DNA of 49,835 nucleotides from Labilithrix sp. (lineage in GTDB: Bacteria > Myxococcota_A > Polyangia > Polyangiales > Polyangiaceae): NCBI GenBank assembly GCA_019637195.1, contig JAHBWA010000059.1, positions 1-49,835 on the forward strand, in the 5' to 3' direction. The notes beneath the pieces are model-generated. The model made no database searches. It was not told the DNA's origin and saw nothing but the letters and a program-made list of their open reading frames with translations. Shown here piece by piece: positions 22,860 through 32,105 of this stretch (within the stretch, counting starts at the first letter, position 1; the number at the start of each line of letters is the position of its first letter). The position numbers were made by a program, and so were the translations under genes.

Positions 22860-23837
22860 ATGGGCCGTCCCCTGCCGGTACTCCTGGTCGCCGCGTGCCT
22901 CGCGTCCTCGGCCGTCGCGCTCACGTTCGGCGGCTGCGGGCTCTCCGTCCGCGGCGCGCCGCTCGACGGCGAGCTCGACGGCGGCGCGCTCGCCGACGCG
23001 CCTTCCTCGCCGGAGCCGGACGACGAGAGTCAGGTCCCCGCGTCGTGCGCGGCGCCGCAAGAGCGCTGCGGCGAGGCTTGCGTCGACCTCACGTCGAGCT
23101 CGAACCACTGCGGTGCGTGCGACAGCGCGTGCGAGACGGGGACCGTCTGCGAGGAGTCCGCCTGCGCCGTCTTCTGCGAAGCCGATACGATTCGCTGCAG
23201 CGGCGCCTGCGTCGACCCGAAGACCGACCGGAACCACTGCGGCGCGTGCGGCACGGCGTGCGCCGCCGGCCTCGTCTGCTCGGCAGGAGCTTGCGTCACG
23301 GAGTGCGCCACCGGCCTCGCGCGGTGCGCCGTCGGCAACGTCGAGTCGTGCGTGGATCACGCGAACGACGTCGCCCACTGTGGCGCGTGCTCGAATGCGT
23401 GCGCGGTCGGCGAGACGTGCGAGGCCGGAGCGTGCGTCAAGCTGTGCGCAGGCGGCGGGGTCCTGGGCGACGTGTTCGGCCCGACGATGACGGGCTGCAG
23501 GGGCCGCACGCGCTTCCAGAACCGCGCGGCGTTCTGCCCGCCCACCACGCACGTCTGCACCGCCGCCGAGTACGTGCAGCGGCGCGCGGGCAAGCGGCCG
23601 ACGTACAACTACTGGACGAACGACAACCTCCGCTACAGCGGAAGCTCGAGCGCTTGCCGCGCGGTCGCCTCCGGAACGAGCTGCGGCGCGAACCCCATGC
23701 GGGTCTGCGCCGCGCGACGAGACCCGCTCGGCAACGAATGCAACTGGACGAGCTGCGGCCTCGGCTCGAACACGCCGAACGAGTGGTTCGGCGGGTGCGT
23801 CGACAACACGACGGCCGGCGTCCTCTGCTGCAAGTGA
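22860..23837 (+). CDS. Secreted Cys-rich repeat protein
   Basis: The 325-aa product starts with a signal sequence and possible lipoprotein Cys near 13 or 26, followed by an Asp/Gly/Ser-rich linker. Residues about 60-200 hold three to four copies of a Cys-rich unit, C-x2-x-C-V-D-x-T/D-x-HCGACG-x2-C-x2-G-x2-C-x2-G-A-C, common in myxobacterial exported proteins. A C-terminal domain (about 205-325) has eight Cys and several Trp. Function unknown; probably a disulfide-stabilised surface protein. A GTG at 22854 in frame is an alternative start, but the promoter position favours ATG 22860. Automatic pipelines sometimes give such repeats an unrelated enzyme name, which should be ignored. Confidence 0.8.
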   Translation: MGRPLPVLLVAACLASSAVALTFGGCGLSVRGAPLDGELDGGALADAPSSPEPDDESQVPASCAAPQERCGEACVDLTSSSNHCGACDSACETGTVCEESACAVFCEADTIRCSGACVDPKTDRNHCGACGTACAAGLVCSAGACVTECATGLARCAVGNVESCVDHANDVAHCGACSNACAVGETCEAGACVKLCAGGGVLGDVFGPTMTGCRGRTRFQNRAAFCPPTTHVCTAAEYVQRRAGKRPTYNYWTNDNLRYSGSSSACRAVASGTSCGANPMRVCAARRDPLGNECNWTSCGLGSNTPNEWFGGCVDNTTAGVLCCK

Positions 23838-23866
23838 CGCGCGGGCGGGCGGCGCACGCCCAGTGG

Positions 23867-23899
23867 CGGCGCGCTCGCTCCGTTCGAGCGAGCGCGCCG
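23867..23899. terminator. Bidirectional terminator hairpin
   Basis: A perfect 14-bp GC-rich stem (23867-23880 with 23886-23899, 5-nt loop) lies between two converging genes, 30 bp after one stop and 27 bp after the other. No T-tract, but its strength and position support termination on both strands. Confidence 0.65.
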
Positions 23900-23925
23900 G
23901 CGAGGAGTTGCCGGAGGAGCCCGGA

Positions 23926-24981
23926 TCAGAGCCCCTTGCACGCGATCGGCTGGACGACGCCGACCTGGTCCTCGGAGCTCGCGTAGGCGGTGACGAGCTC
24001 GCACTCGATCTCCGCGCGCGTCACGTAGCCGAGCGCGGGGTTGCTCGGGCCGCCGAGGCGATACGTCCGCGTGTACGTCGCGGGGCCGGGATCGCCCATG
24101 CCGCCCTCGAAGAACCCGGCCTCGCTGACGGTGGCGATCGGGAAGTAGATGCCCTGCCACCACCCCGGGCCGTCGGCGAGCTGCGCGGCGCGGAGCGTCC
24201 GCGCGTCACCTTGCCCCGAGAGGACGGAGAGCGCGCCGAGCGGATCGCGCGTCAGGCTGAAGGCCGAGCCGGTCTTGGCGTACGCCGCCACGTAAGCGAA
24301 CGCGGCGAGCGATCCGCTCGCCGTGAACGACCGCGTCTCGGTGGCGCCCCAGTAGGGCACGTAGACCTTGGCCGCGTCGATCGTCACGTCGAGCAGCTCG
24401 CCGCCGATGAAGAGCGGCGACTCGATGAGCTTCGCGCCGTGGTCGGCGCGCCGCGCGGCGACCTCGTCGTTCGACGGGCCGCCCGCCGCGCCCGCGACGC
24501 GGACGTGGAGTCTGCCGCGCTGGAGCGCGAAGTACGCTTCGCCCCCCGGCGCCGAGTCACGCCCGAGCGCGCGGCCGAGGTCGAAGCGGAAGACCGCGTC
24601 GAGCCCGACGCCGTCGAGGGAGATCCCCGGCTCGTCGAGGTCGACGCAGAGCACCGGGCGGTCCGCGCCGCGCTCCGGGTGCTCCTCGTCCTCGCGCGCG
24701 AAGAACGCGGCGCCCTTCGTATACCGCCGGTACTCGACTCCGGACTCCGGGTGCACGTAGGCGGCGTAGCAAGGCCCCTTCGTCACGTCGCGCGACCACT
24801 TCCCGTTCGCGCGGCGGTCGGCGGTGAGGCCGAACGTGCGCTCGAGGAGGCTCAGATCGCTGACGCCGACGACCTCGTCCGCGCTCGCCCCCACGTCGTC
24901 GTCGCCCTCCGGCGACGCGCACCCCGCCATCAACACGCAGCCGCCGACGACTGCCCACCACCGCGATCCCTGGAGAACCAT
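23926..24981 (-). CDS. Putative lipoprotein of unknown function
   Basis: The 351-aa product starts with a hydrophobic segment and lipobox LMAGC (about 17-21), followed by an acidic linker. The mature region has several Cys (positions about 71, 111, 331, 348), a Trp/Gly-rich segment (GPGWWQGIYFPIATV) and TYTRTYRLGG, suggesting a beta-rich extracytoplasmic fold. No known family recognised. Converges with the Cys-rich gene and is separated from the BatA-like gene upstream by 166 bp that may carry its promoter. Confidence 0.76.
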   Translation of the reverse strand: MVLQGSRWWAVVGGCVLMAGCASPEGDDDVGASADEVVGVSDLSLLERTFGLTADRRANGKWSRDVTKGPCYAAYVHPESGVEYRRYTKGAAFFAREDEEHPERGADRPVLCVDLDEPGISLDGVGLDAVFRFDLGRALGRDSAPGGEAYFALQRGRLHVRVAGAAGGPSNDEVAARRADHGAKLIESPLFIGGELLDVTIDAAKVYVPYWGATETRSFTASGSLAAFAYVAAYAKTGSAFSLTRDPLGALSVLSGQGDARTLRAAQLADGPGWWQGIYFPIATVSEAGFFEGGMGDPGPATYTRTYRLGGPSNPALGYVTRAEIECELVTAYASSEDQVGVVQPIACKGL

Positions 24982-25147
24982 CTTCTATCGCTCCTTCGAC
25001 GTGGCGCTCGCCGCGTTCCGGAGGATGAGGAGCAAGCGCCAGACCACCTTCGCGCCTGGTGTAAGTGGCGAGAAGACCCGGCTCGCCCGGGACGAAACCG
25101 GTGCATCTGTCGCTTCGGGTCCACACCACCCGCGGCGGCGCGGCGGC

Positions 25148-27106
25148 TCAGGCGGGCTCGCCGCGCGGACGCGTCACCGCGCGGAGCACGGTCTCCGCGG
25201 CCACGAGCACGAGCAGGGCGAGCGCGATGGCCCACGAGACGTCGACGACCGAGACGCCGCCGCCGAGCGACGACGCGGTCGCGGCGGACGCCACCCTGCG
25301 CGGACGGAGGTCGATCTCCCGCTGGACCGGCGCCGCGACGCGGAGCTCCGGCGTCCCGTCGACGGTCAGCCGGTACGGGCCGATGAGCGCCGGTACGAGC
25401 CGAAGCGCGCCGTCGTCGCGAGACGCGGCGACGCGCCCGCCGGGTCCGGTCGCCTCGACGTCGCGCGCGCCGGCGAACACCCAGGGCACGCCGACGTCGC
25501 CGCGGAGCGGCGACGAGCGCTCCTTCGCGCCGGCGACGACCGCGTCGAGCAACGACAAGAACCCCGGGCGGAGCGCCATGTCCGAGACGTCCACCGAGAA
25601 CGGCAGCGTCGTCAGCCACACCTCGCCGCGGCCGCGCGCGCGACGGGTGACGAGCGGCGCGCCGTCGGACCACTTGAGGACGGGCTCGAAGGCCGACGCG
25701 TCGTCCGGCGCGAGCGTGGCGCGCCCCTTGGCCGCGAGGTCGATCAGGCTGGCCGCGGCGTCACCGAGCGACGGCGCTCCGCTCGCCGGATCGGCGCTCT
25801 GCGTGGGCGTGGGGCCGAAGCTCACGGCGTGGGAGAGGAACGGCTCGAGCGTCGCCCCGAGCGGCGCGGCCGAGGCGCGGCGGCCGAGGGCGAGGACGAG
25901 CACGCCGCCGCGATCGACGAACGCCGTGAGCGCGTGGCGCTGCTCCGGCGTGAAGCCCGGCGGATCGTCGACCAGCATCGCCGCGAACGCCGCGGTGTCC
26001 TCGCGCCGGTCGGGCGCCTGCGGGATCGGTCGCACCGCCATGTCCACGTGGAGCGCCGCGAGCGCCTGCTCGACGACGGGCGCGCCGCCGGTCGAGACGG
26101 CGTCGTCGGCCCGGTCGCCGACGACGGCGATCGCCGCGGGCCCCGACTCGACGACCACGAGCGCGCGGTCGTCCGCGACCACGGCGTCGTGGCCGGTGAG
26201 GACCGCGTAGAGCTCGCGAGACTCGTCACCCGCGAGCGGGAGCATCACCTCGCCGAGCGCCGTCTGCGGGAGCGCCGCGGTCTGAAGGACCTTGTCGCCG
26301 TCCTTGATCTGCACCTCGCGTCCGAGCGCAGCCCGGGCGAGAGAGCACGCGAAGCGCACGCGCGCGCGGCCGCCCGCGCGATCGGCGGAGAGGATCCCGC
26401 AGTCCACGGCGTCCGCGACCTGCGACAGCTCGGGCATCGCGACCCACACCGGGACCGTCGCGTCGGCGCCCGCGCCGAGCGGCGGGGCGTCGGCGTTCCC
26501 GTCGGCGAGATCGGAGAGCACGATGACTCGGCGATCGATCTGCGGGAGCTGGCCTACGAGGGTCCGCGCGATCGCGACGGCGCCGTCGAGATCCGTCGCG
26601 CGGTCGCTCTCGCCCACGCCCTCGAGCGCGGCGCGCGCGGCGCCGACGTCGGTCGTCGCGGCGAGCCCGACGCGCGCCGGCGCGCCGGCGAGGACGATCG
26701 CCGCCGCGTCACCTTCGCGGAGCGAGGCGAGGACCTCTTCGGCGCCCTTCTTCGCGCGCTCGAAGCGGCTTCGATCGCCTCCGTCCTTGGCGCGCATGCT
26801 CATCGAGTCGTCGATCACGATCGCGACCGCGACGGACGCGCCGCCGCGCGACAGCGCGAGCCGCGAGCAACGAACGAGCGGCGAGGCGCCGAGGAGCGCG
26901 AGCGCGACGACGGACGCCGCGCGGACGGCGAAGAGCGAGCGGTCCTCGAGCCGGGCGCGGCGCCGCGCCTTGGGCGGAGCCTCCGGGACGAGGCGCGCCG
27001 GCGCGAAGGGCACCTCGTCGGCGCGCTGCCTGCGGAGGCGGTGCGCGAGGTAGGGCGCCGCGACCAGCACGGCCACGCCGAGCGCGAGGAGCGTGAGGAA
27101 GCTCAC
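25148..27106 (-). CDS. BatA/YfbK-like membrane protein with von Willebrand A domain
   Basis: The 652-aa product has the N-terminal membrane segment followed by a basic, LRRQRADEVPF-like motif typical of BatA-like proteins, a second membrane segment (about 60-80), and a VWA domain with MIDAS DDSMSM (99-104). Later is a long region resembling the glutamine-amidotransferase-like domain of such proteins (about 250-470), then beta-rich domains and a C-terminal membrane segment (about 620-640). The GTG start overlaps the stop of the DUF58 gene (GTGA). Likely part of a MoxR-type module, but no MoxR ATPase is next to it here. Confidence 0.86.
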   Translation of the reverse strand: MSFLTLLALGVAVLVAAPYLAHRLRRQRADEVPFAPARLVPEAPPKARRRARLEDRSLFAVRAASVVALALLGASPLVRCSRLALSRGGASVAVAIVIDDSMSMRAKDGGDRSRFERAKKGAEEVLASLREGDAAAIVLAGAPARVGLAATTDVGAARAALEGVGESDRATDLDGAVAIARTLVGQLPQIDRRVIVLSDLADGNADAPPLGAGADATVPVWVAMPELSQVADAVDCGILSADRAGGRARVRFACSLARAALGREVQIKDGDKVLQTAALPQTALGEVMLPLAGDESRELYAVLTGHDAVVADDRALVVVESGPAAIAVVGDRADDAVSTGGAPVVEQALAALHVDMAVRPIPQAPDRREDTAAFAAMLVDDPPGFTPEQRHALTAFVDRGGVLVLALGRRASAAPLGATLEPFLSHAVSFGPTPTQSADPASGAPSLGDAAASLIDLAAKGRATLAPDDASAFEPVLKWSDGAPLVTRRARGRGEVWLTTLPFSVDVSDMALRPGFLSLLDAVVAGAKERSSPLRGDVGVPWVFAGARDVEATGPGGRVAASRDDGALRLVPALIGPYRLTVDGTPELRVAAPVQREIDLRPRRVASAATASSLGGGVSVVDVSWAIALALLVLVAAETVLRAVTRPRGEPA

Positions 27107-28062
27107 AGCGCCGCCTCGACGATCGCGCGGACGGCGGAGACGGGATCGCGATCCGTCGTCATCGTGAGGAGCTTGGCGCCGCGGCGGACGAGCGCCTGGC
27201 GCCAGGCGTCCTGCTCCGCCGCGAGCGCCGCGAGGTAGCGCTCGCGCGCCGCCTCGTCCGTCTCGACGGTGACCCCGCCCTCGAGCGACTTCAAGCGGAC
27301 GGTCTCCTTGAACGGAAAGTCCGCCTCGTCCGGATCCAGCGTCTGCACGACGACGACGACGCAGCCGCGCGTGCAGATCGCGCCGATGCGCGCCGCCGCC
27401 TCGGCGGGGAGATCGAGCAGGTCGCTCAGGATCACGACGACGGAGCCGCGCCGCGCCGAGCGCGCGATCGAGCCGATCGCGTCGTCCAGCATCGCCAGGC
27501 TCGAGCCCGCCTCGCCCTCGGCGGACTGCGCCTCCAGCGCGTCGACCACGCGCTCGAACGCCTCGCGTCCGCCGCGCACCGGGACGGCCCGCGCGTCCTT
27601 CGAGCCGCCGATGAAGGACATCCCCAGCGGGTCGCCGCTCTTGATCGCCACCCGCGCGAGGGCCGCCGCGACGAGCGCCGCCCACGCGAGCTTGGCCCCG
27701 AGCGCGCGCGAGCCGCGGTAGCCCATCGACGCCGACGCGTCGACGACGAGGCGGAGCGCGCGATCGGTCTCGGTCTCGAACTGCCGTACGAGCAGGTGAT
27801 CGTGGCGGAGCAGCGAGCGGACATCGAGGTGGCGGAGGTCGTCGCCCGGCGTGTAGGCGCGGTGGCCTCCGAACTCGACGCCGGCGCCCTTGCGCGCGCT
27901 CCGGTGCGCGCCGGCGTAGACGCCCTCGGCCACGATCCGCGCGCGGATCCGGAGCGGCGCGAGGCTCCCCCAGTCGACCGCGCGACGCACGTCCTCGACG
28001 GGGCGTTCTCCGGCGACGACGCCGCGGGCCGGGCGGATCTCTGGAGTCGATCGAGCGCTCAC
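27103..28062 (-). CDS. DUF58 domain protein
   Basis: The 319-aa product has the DUF58 signature (about 50-100): GAHRSARKGAGVEFGGHRAYTPGDD followed by RHLDVRS and VRQFETETD (broken here into parts), and a VWA-like fold with DASASM (about 108-113). DUF58 proteins pair with BatA-like and MoxR ATPases, in putative protein-maturation or cell-envelope stress systems. The stop overlaps the BatA-like start, and the upstream TPR-like gene ends 24 bp before it, so all three are probably one operon. Confidence 0.9.
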   Translation of the reverse strand: MSARSTPEIRPARGVVAGERPVEDVRRAVDWGSLAPLRIRARIVAEGVYAGAHRSARKGAGVEFGGHRAYTPGDDLRHLDVRSLLRHDHLLVRQFETETDRALRLVVDASASMGYRGSRALGAKLAWAALVAAALARVAIKSGDPLGMSFIGGSKDARAVPVRGGREAFERVVDALEAQSAEGEAGSSLAMLDDAIGSIARSARRGSVVVILSDLLDLPAEAAARIGAICTRGCVVVVVQTLDPDEADFPFKETVRLKSLEGGVTVETDEAARERYLAALAAEQDAWRQALVRRGAKLLTMTTDRDPVSAVRAIVEAAL

Positions 28063-28086
28063 GACGGTGCCGCGATCATGGCGCGA

Positions 28087-30312
28087 TCAAGGCAGCCCGA
28101 CCTCGGGCACCGGACCGCCGACCTGAGCGCGGGCGCCGCCGAGGATCTCGCGCGCGAGGCCGAACTCGACGAGGTCGAGACCGGGAGAGCTGATGACCTG
28201 CCGGAGGCCCTCGTCGGCGCCCTTGGCGTCGCCGGAGACCTTGCGATCGATCGCGGCGTAGAAGAGCGCCTCCGTCTTCTGCGTGGGCGTGGTCGCGCCG
28301 GCGACGAGGTCGGTCGCCTTGAGCTTGCCCGCGCCGAAGGCGGCGATCCTGCCGATCCAGCGCGGATCGTCGGAGGCGCCGAGGAGGATGCGCTCGGCGG
28401 TCGGATCCTTCGCGTCGCGCTGCTGCCGCTCGAGCAGGCGCACCCACAGCGCGTCGTAGACGATGTCCTCGCGCCCGAGCTCGGCGATCTGCCCGCGCGC
28501 CAGCCCTTCCCGCGCGGCCGCGAGGTCGCCGCGCACGAACGCGCGCCCGACGATCTGGCCGATGGTCGCGGCGGCCTGCCGTTTGTCGCGCGGCGCGGCC
28601 TCGAGCGCGCGCTCGAGGGCCTTCTCGGCGCTCTTCGCCGCGCCGAAGCGGTCGAGGACGCGCGAGATCAGGCGCTCGACGCGGGCGCGCTCGTCGGACT
28701 CGGTCGCGGAGCGCGCCTTCGCGAGGTCCTTCAGCGCGTCGGCGAGCGGCTTGCGCGCCGCGCTGGCGTCGCCCTGCTCGCGGTTGATGTCGCTCGTGAC
28801 GAGGAGCACCTCGGCTCGGAGCGCCGGATCCTTCGCGACGTCGTCCGCGAGGAGCGCGCCGTCGAGGCGCTCGAGCGCCTCCTTGGTCCGCCCGGCGTGC
28901 CAGTCGATCCGCGCGAGGTTCAGGAGTACCGCGCCGGAGCGCTCGCGCTCCATCGACCCGTCGAGGAGCTTCTTCGCGTCGGCGAGGTGGCCCTCTCGGA
29001 TCTCGATCTCGCCCATGAGCGCGTAGAGCCGCGCCGGGCTCGGCTGGACCTTGCCCTTGAGCGCGTCGGCGGCGCCGAGGAGCGGCTCGGCCGCCTTGAA
29101 CGCGCGCCGCGCCACGCCCGCCTCTTCGGCGTCGAGCGCGCGGCCCATCGCCTGCATCGTGATCGCGAGCCCGAGGCCCACCATCCGCGGATCCTTCTGC
29201 GCCTTCACGGCGTCGGTGAGCACGGCCGGCGCCGCCTCGCCCATCCCGAGATCCACGAGCGTCGCCGCGACGTAGGCCGCCGGCTCCGGCGACGTCGCGT
29301 CGAGCCGGTAGGACTCGCACGCCGAGGCGAACGACGCGACGCGGAGCAGATCGGTGTCGCGCCCGAAGTCCTCCTCGTCGCCGCGCGGCTGACCGCGCTG
29401 CGGTCCGGGCCGGAGCATGCGCGCGAGGTCGAGCCAGCGATCGGAGTCCGGCCGCTCGACGACGGCCTTGAGCGCGCTCATGAGCTCGGGCCGCGTCATC
29501 TGCGGATCCTTGAGGTTCGCCTTCTCCAGCGCGGCGAGCGCGCCGTGGGCGTCGCCGCTCCGGAGGTGAATGGCGACGAGCACCGTCGTGCCGGTCTCGA
29601 GCGCGCGGACGGCCTCGAGGCCCTCTTCACGCGTGATCTGCGCGCCGCGCGTCCGGCGCGCGTTCTTGACCTGAACGGCCTTCTCGATGAAGTCGAGCGT
29701 CTTCGCGACCGCGTCGTCGCGCGCCTCGACGCTCGGCTCGAGCAGGAGCCGCGTCACCGCAGCCGCCTCGAGCGCGCCCGCCGTCTGCATGACGCCGCCG
29801 CCGCCGGTGTCGCGCGTCCACGCGGCGATCGCGTCGAGGTGGGCCTTGATGTCGGCCTTGTCCTTCGTCGGCGCGACGCGCATGAGCATCTCGTACGAGG
29901 CGCGCGCGCGGCCCTCGTCGCCGCGCTTGGCGAACTCGTCGGAGGCGCTCTTCAGGGCGTCGTACCCGTTCGGTCCGAGCATCTCGGTCGTGAGCTCGCC
30001 GGCGCGCACGAGGTACATCGCGCCCGCGAACGACGACACCGCGTTGTCCCGGTCCTTCGCCTTGAAGCGCCCCGACACGCGGGTCATCTGCCGCGCGACG
30101 ACGCCGGAGAGCCGCTGCTGGCGCTCCTTGCTCTGCGGCTCGCTCGCGAGCAGATCGCGGACGGCGCTAGGGAACTGCTCGTCGTCGACGGCCACGTCGG
30201 GGCGGGTGACGCGCTCGGCGTGGTGAGCCGGATGCCCGAAACGCCCGCGGCCGGGGCCGCACGCGGCGGCGGCCAGCGAAAGTGCGAGGAGTACAGGGAG
30301 GGCAAGCCGCAT
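28087..30312 (-). CDS. TPR-like repeat lipoprotein
   Basis: The 741-aa product has a lipoprotein signal with AAAC (Cys about 18), then an almost wholly alpha-helical region rich in Ala, Leu, Asp, Arg with many TPR-like helix pairs (for example GHLADAKKLLDGSMERERSGAVLLNLARIDWHAG, ERLLGASD, and EKALERALEAAPRDKR, each given only in part). Function unknown; TPR lipoproteins often scaffold protein complexes. Its gene precedes DUF58 and BatA-like genes with a 24-bp gap, and BatA systems elsewhere often include a TPR protein (BatB/BatC), so it may be the corresponding partner. Confidence 0.8.
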   Translation of the reverse strand: MRLALPVLLALSLAAAACGPGRGRFGHPAHHAERVTRPDVAVDDEQFPSAVRDLLASEPQSKERQQRLSGVVARQMTRVSGRFKAKDRDNAVSSFAGAMYLVRAGELTTEMLGPNGYDALKSASDEFAKRGDEGRARASYEMLMRVAPTKDKADIKAHLDAIAAWTRDTGGGGVMQTAGALEAAAVTRLLLEPSVEARDDAVAKTLDFIEKAVQVKNARRTRGAQITREEGLEAVRALETGTTVLVAIHLRSGDAHGALAALEKANLKDPQMTRPELMSALKAVVERPDSDRWLDLARMLRPGPQRGQPRGDEEDFGRDTDLLRVASFASACESYRLDATSPEPAAYVAATLVDLGMGEAAPAVLTDAVKAQKDPRMVGLGLAITMQAMGRALDAEEAGVARRAFKAAEPLLGAADALKGKVQPSPARLYALMGEIEIREGHLADAKKLLDGSMERERSGAVLLNLARIDWHAGRTKEALERLDGALLADDVAKDPALRAEVLLVTSDINREQGDASAARKPLADALKDLAKARSATESDERARVERLISRVLDRFGAAKSAEKALERALEAAPRDKRQAAATIGQIVGRAFVRGDLAAAREGLARGQIAELGREDIVYDALWVRLLERQQRDAKDPTAERILLGASDDPRWIGRIAAFGAGKLKATDLVAGATTPTQKTEALFYAAIDRKVSGDAKGADEGLRQVISSPGLDLVEFGLAREILGGARAQVGGPVPEVGLP

Positions 30313-30648
30313 GATGTGTAGGGCCGAGAGGGTCTTCCAACATAACCTGGGCAGCGGGTGACCGGCTACCGGAGGAGCGCGAGCCCACACGAAAAGACGG
30401 CTCGGAGAAGCGAACGATCTCGAGGGCGCGTGCCTTACGCCGCGCTCCGGCTCCGGCGCTCCGACCCACGGCTGCGTCGGGAATGCCGCGGGGAGCCCGA
30501 GCGTTGTTGCGGCGCTCGATCCGACGGTGCTCCCGGCGCCGAGCGCTCGCCGTCGGGCCGCCGGCACGCGCCTGCCGTTCGGGTCACGATCCGGGCCGCT
30601 CCCGCCGGGCAGTCGAGGCGGCGGGTTGTGTTGTAGCCTTGCCCTGCC
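30313..30648. other. Divergent intergenic region
   Basis: This 336-bp region lies between the TPR-like gene and the sigma-54 activator gene. It should contain promoters for both but shows only a weak TATGTT-type -10 about 30 nt before the TPR-like ATG. No RNA or small gene recognised. Confidence 0.4.
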
Positions 30649-32037
30649 ATGCCGCACGCGCACCTCCTCGTGGTCGACGACGAACCGTCGATCCTCACGA
30701 CCCTGCAGAAGGCCCTCACGCTCGAGGGCTATTCGGTCGACGTGGCCGGCGGCGTGAAGGTCGCGGACGAGAAGCTCAAGAAGCGGAGCTACGACCTCTG
30801 CCTCTTCGACGTGCAGCTCCCCGACGGCGACGGCCTCTCGCTCCTCGCCCACATCCGCGGCGCGAAGAACGAGGTGCCGGTCATCATGATGAGCGGGCAC
30901 GCGACGATCGACACGGCGGTCAAGGCGACGCGCCTCGGCGCGCTCAACTTCCTCGAGAAGCCGATCAACACGGACGCGCTGCTCATCGCGGTGGAGACGG
31001 CCCTCCGCCTCCAGCGCGCCGAGACCGAGGCGCGGGAGCTCCGCGTCGCGACCGGCGCGACCGGCGAGCTCGTCGGCGAGAGCGGGCCGATCAAGAAGCT
31101 CGTCGAGCAGATCGCGCGCGCCGCGAAGAGCTCGGCCAGCGTGCTCGTGACCGGTGAGCGCGGCACCGGCAAGGAGCTCGTCGCGCGCGCCATCCATCAA
31201 CTCTCGCCGCGCGCCAAGGGACCGCTCGAGAAGCTGAACTGCGCGGCGCTCCCGAGCGAGCTCATCGAGAGCGAGCTCTTCGGTCACGAGGCCGGCGCCT
31301 TCACCGGCGCGACCAAGCAACGCCGCGGCAAGTTCGAGCGCGCGAGCGGCGGCACGCTCTTCCTCGACGAGGTCGGCGACATGCCCCTCCCCATGCAGGC
31401 GAAGCTCCTGCGCGTGCTGCAGGAGCGCGAGATCGAGCGCGTCGGCGGGAGCGAGACGATCAAGGTCGACACGCGCGTCGTCGCCGCGACCAACCGCGAC
31501 CTCGTCAAGGCGTGCGAGAGCGACGTCTTCCGCGCCGACCTGTACGACCGCCTCAACGTCGTGCCGCTCCATATCCCCCCGCTCCGCGCGCGCCGCGAGG
31601 ACGTCCCGCTCCTCGCGCGTCACTTCCTCGAGCTCGCGTCGAAGGCGAACGACCGCCCGGGCATGCGCATCGAGGAGGAGGCGCTTCAGGTGCTCGTCGC
31701 CTACAGCTTCCCGGGCAACGTCCGCGAGCTCCGAAACCTGACCGAGCGCCTCGTCATCCTCACGCCGGACGAGCTCATCCGCGCGGCCGACGTCCGCAAC
31801 TGCCTGCCCGGCGGCGGCTCGCCGAAGGCGCAGGGCCTCTACCGCCCCGGCGTCCCGTTCCGGGTCCTCGTCGAGGAGTCGGAGCGCCAGATCCTCCAGG
31901 ACGCGCTGGCCCACCACGGCGGGCAGATGGCCGCGACCGCGCGCGCGCTCGACCTCGAGCGGAGCCACCTCTACAAGAAGGCGCGCGCGCTCGGGCTCCG
32001 CGGCGACAGCAAGAGCGACGAGGACGACGCCGGCTGA
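30649..32037 (+). CDS. NtrC-type sigma-54-dependent response regulator
   Basis: The 462-aa product has a receiver (acidic Asp10/11, phospho-Asp54, Lys104), a central AAA+ domain with Walker A GERGTGKE (169-176), the sigma-54 contact loop GAFTGA (216-221) and Walker B GGTLFLDE (234-241), the R-finger region, and a Fis-type helix-turn-helix near 425-450 (ATARALDLERSHLYKKARALGL). So it should be a phosphorylation-controlled activator of sigma-54 promoters. No sensor kinase gene is adjacent; its partner is elsewhere. Transcribed toward, but separated by a hairpin from, the large TolB-like gene. Confidence 0.97.
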   Translation: MPHAHLLVVDDEPSILTTLQKALTLEGYSVDVAGGVKVADEKLKKRSYDLCLFDVQLPDGDGLSLLAHIRGAKNEVPVIMMSGHATIDTAVKATRLGALNFLEKPINTDALLIAVETALRLQRAETEARELRVATGATGELVGESGPIKKLVEQIARAAKSSASVLVTGERGTGKELVARAIHQLSPRAKGPLEKLNCAALPSELIESELFGHEAGAFTGATKQRRGKFERASGGTLFLDEVGDMPLPMQAKLLRVLQEREIERVGGSETIKVDTRVVAATNRDLVKACESDVFRADLYDRLNVVPLHIPPLRARREDVPLLARHFLELASKANDRPGMRIEEEALQVLVAYSFPGNVRELRNLTERLVILTPDELIRAADVRNCLPGGGSPKAQGLYRPGVPFRVLVEESERQILQDALAHHGGQMAATARALDLERSHLYKKARALGLRGDSKSDEDDAG

Positions 32038-32070
32038 CGGCGCTTCCCTACCTCGGCGCACAGAAGGTCG

Positions 32071-32097
32071 GCCTGCGGCTTAATCCCAGCCGCAGGC
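32071..32097. terminator. Hairpin between the activator gene and the next start codon
   Basis: A perfect 10-bp stem (32071-32080 with 32088-32097, loop TAATCCC) begins 33 nt after the activator's stop and ends 8 nt before the next ATG. It could terminate transcription, or occlude the ribosome-binding site of the next gene. No T-tract. Confidence 0.45.
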
Positions 32098-32105
32098 TGG
32101 CCGAA

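Noticed and set aside
27796..30321. Long plus-strand open frame (841 codons) over the TPR-like gene
   Set aside because: Antisense to a lipoprotein gene with a clean signal peptide; composition is that of a shadow frame.
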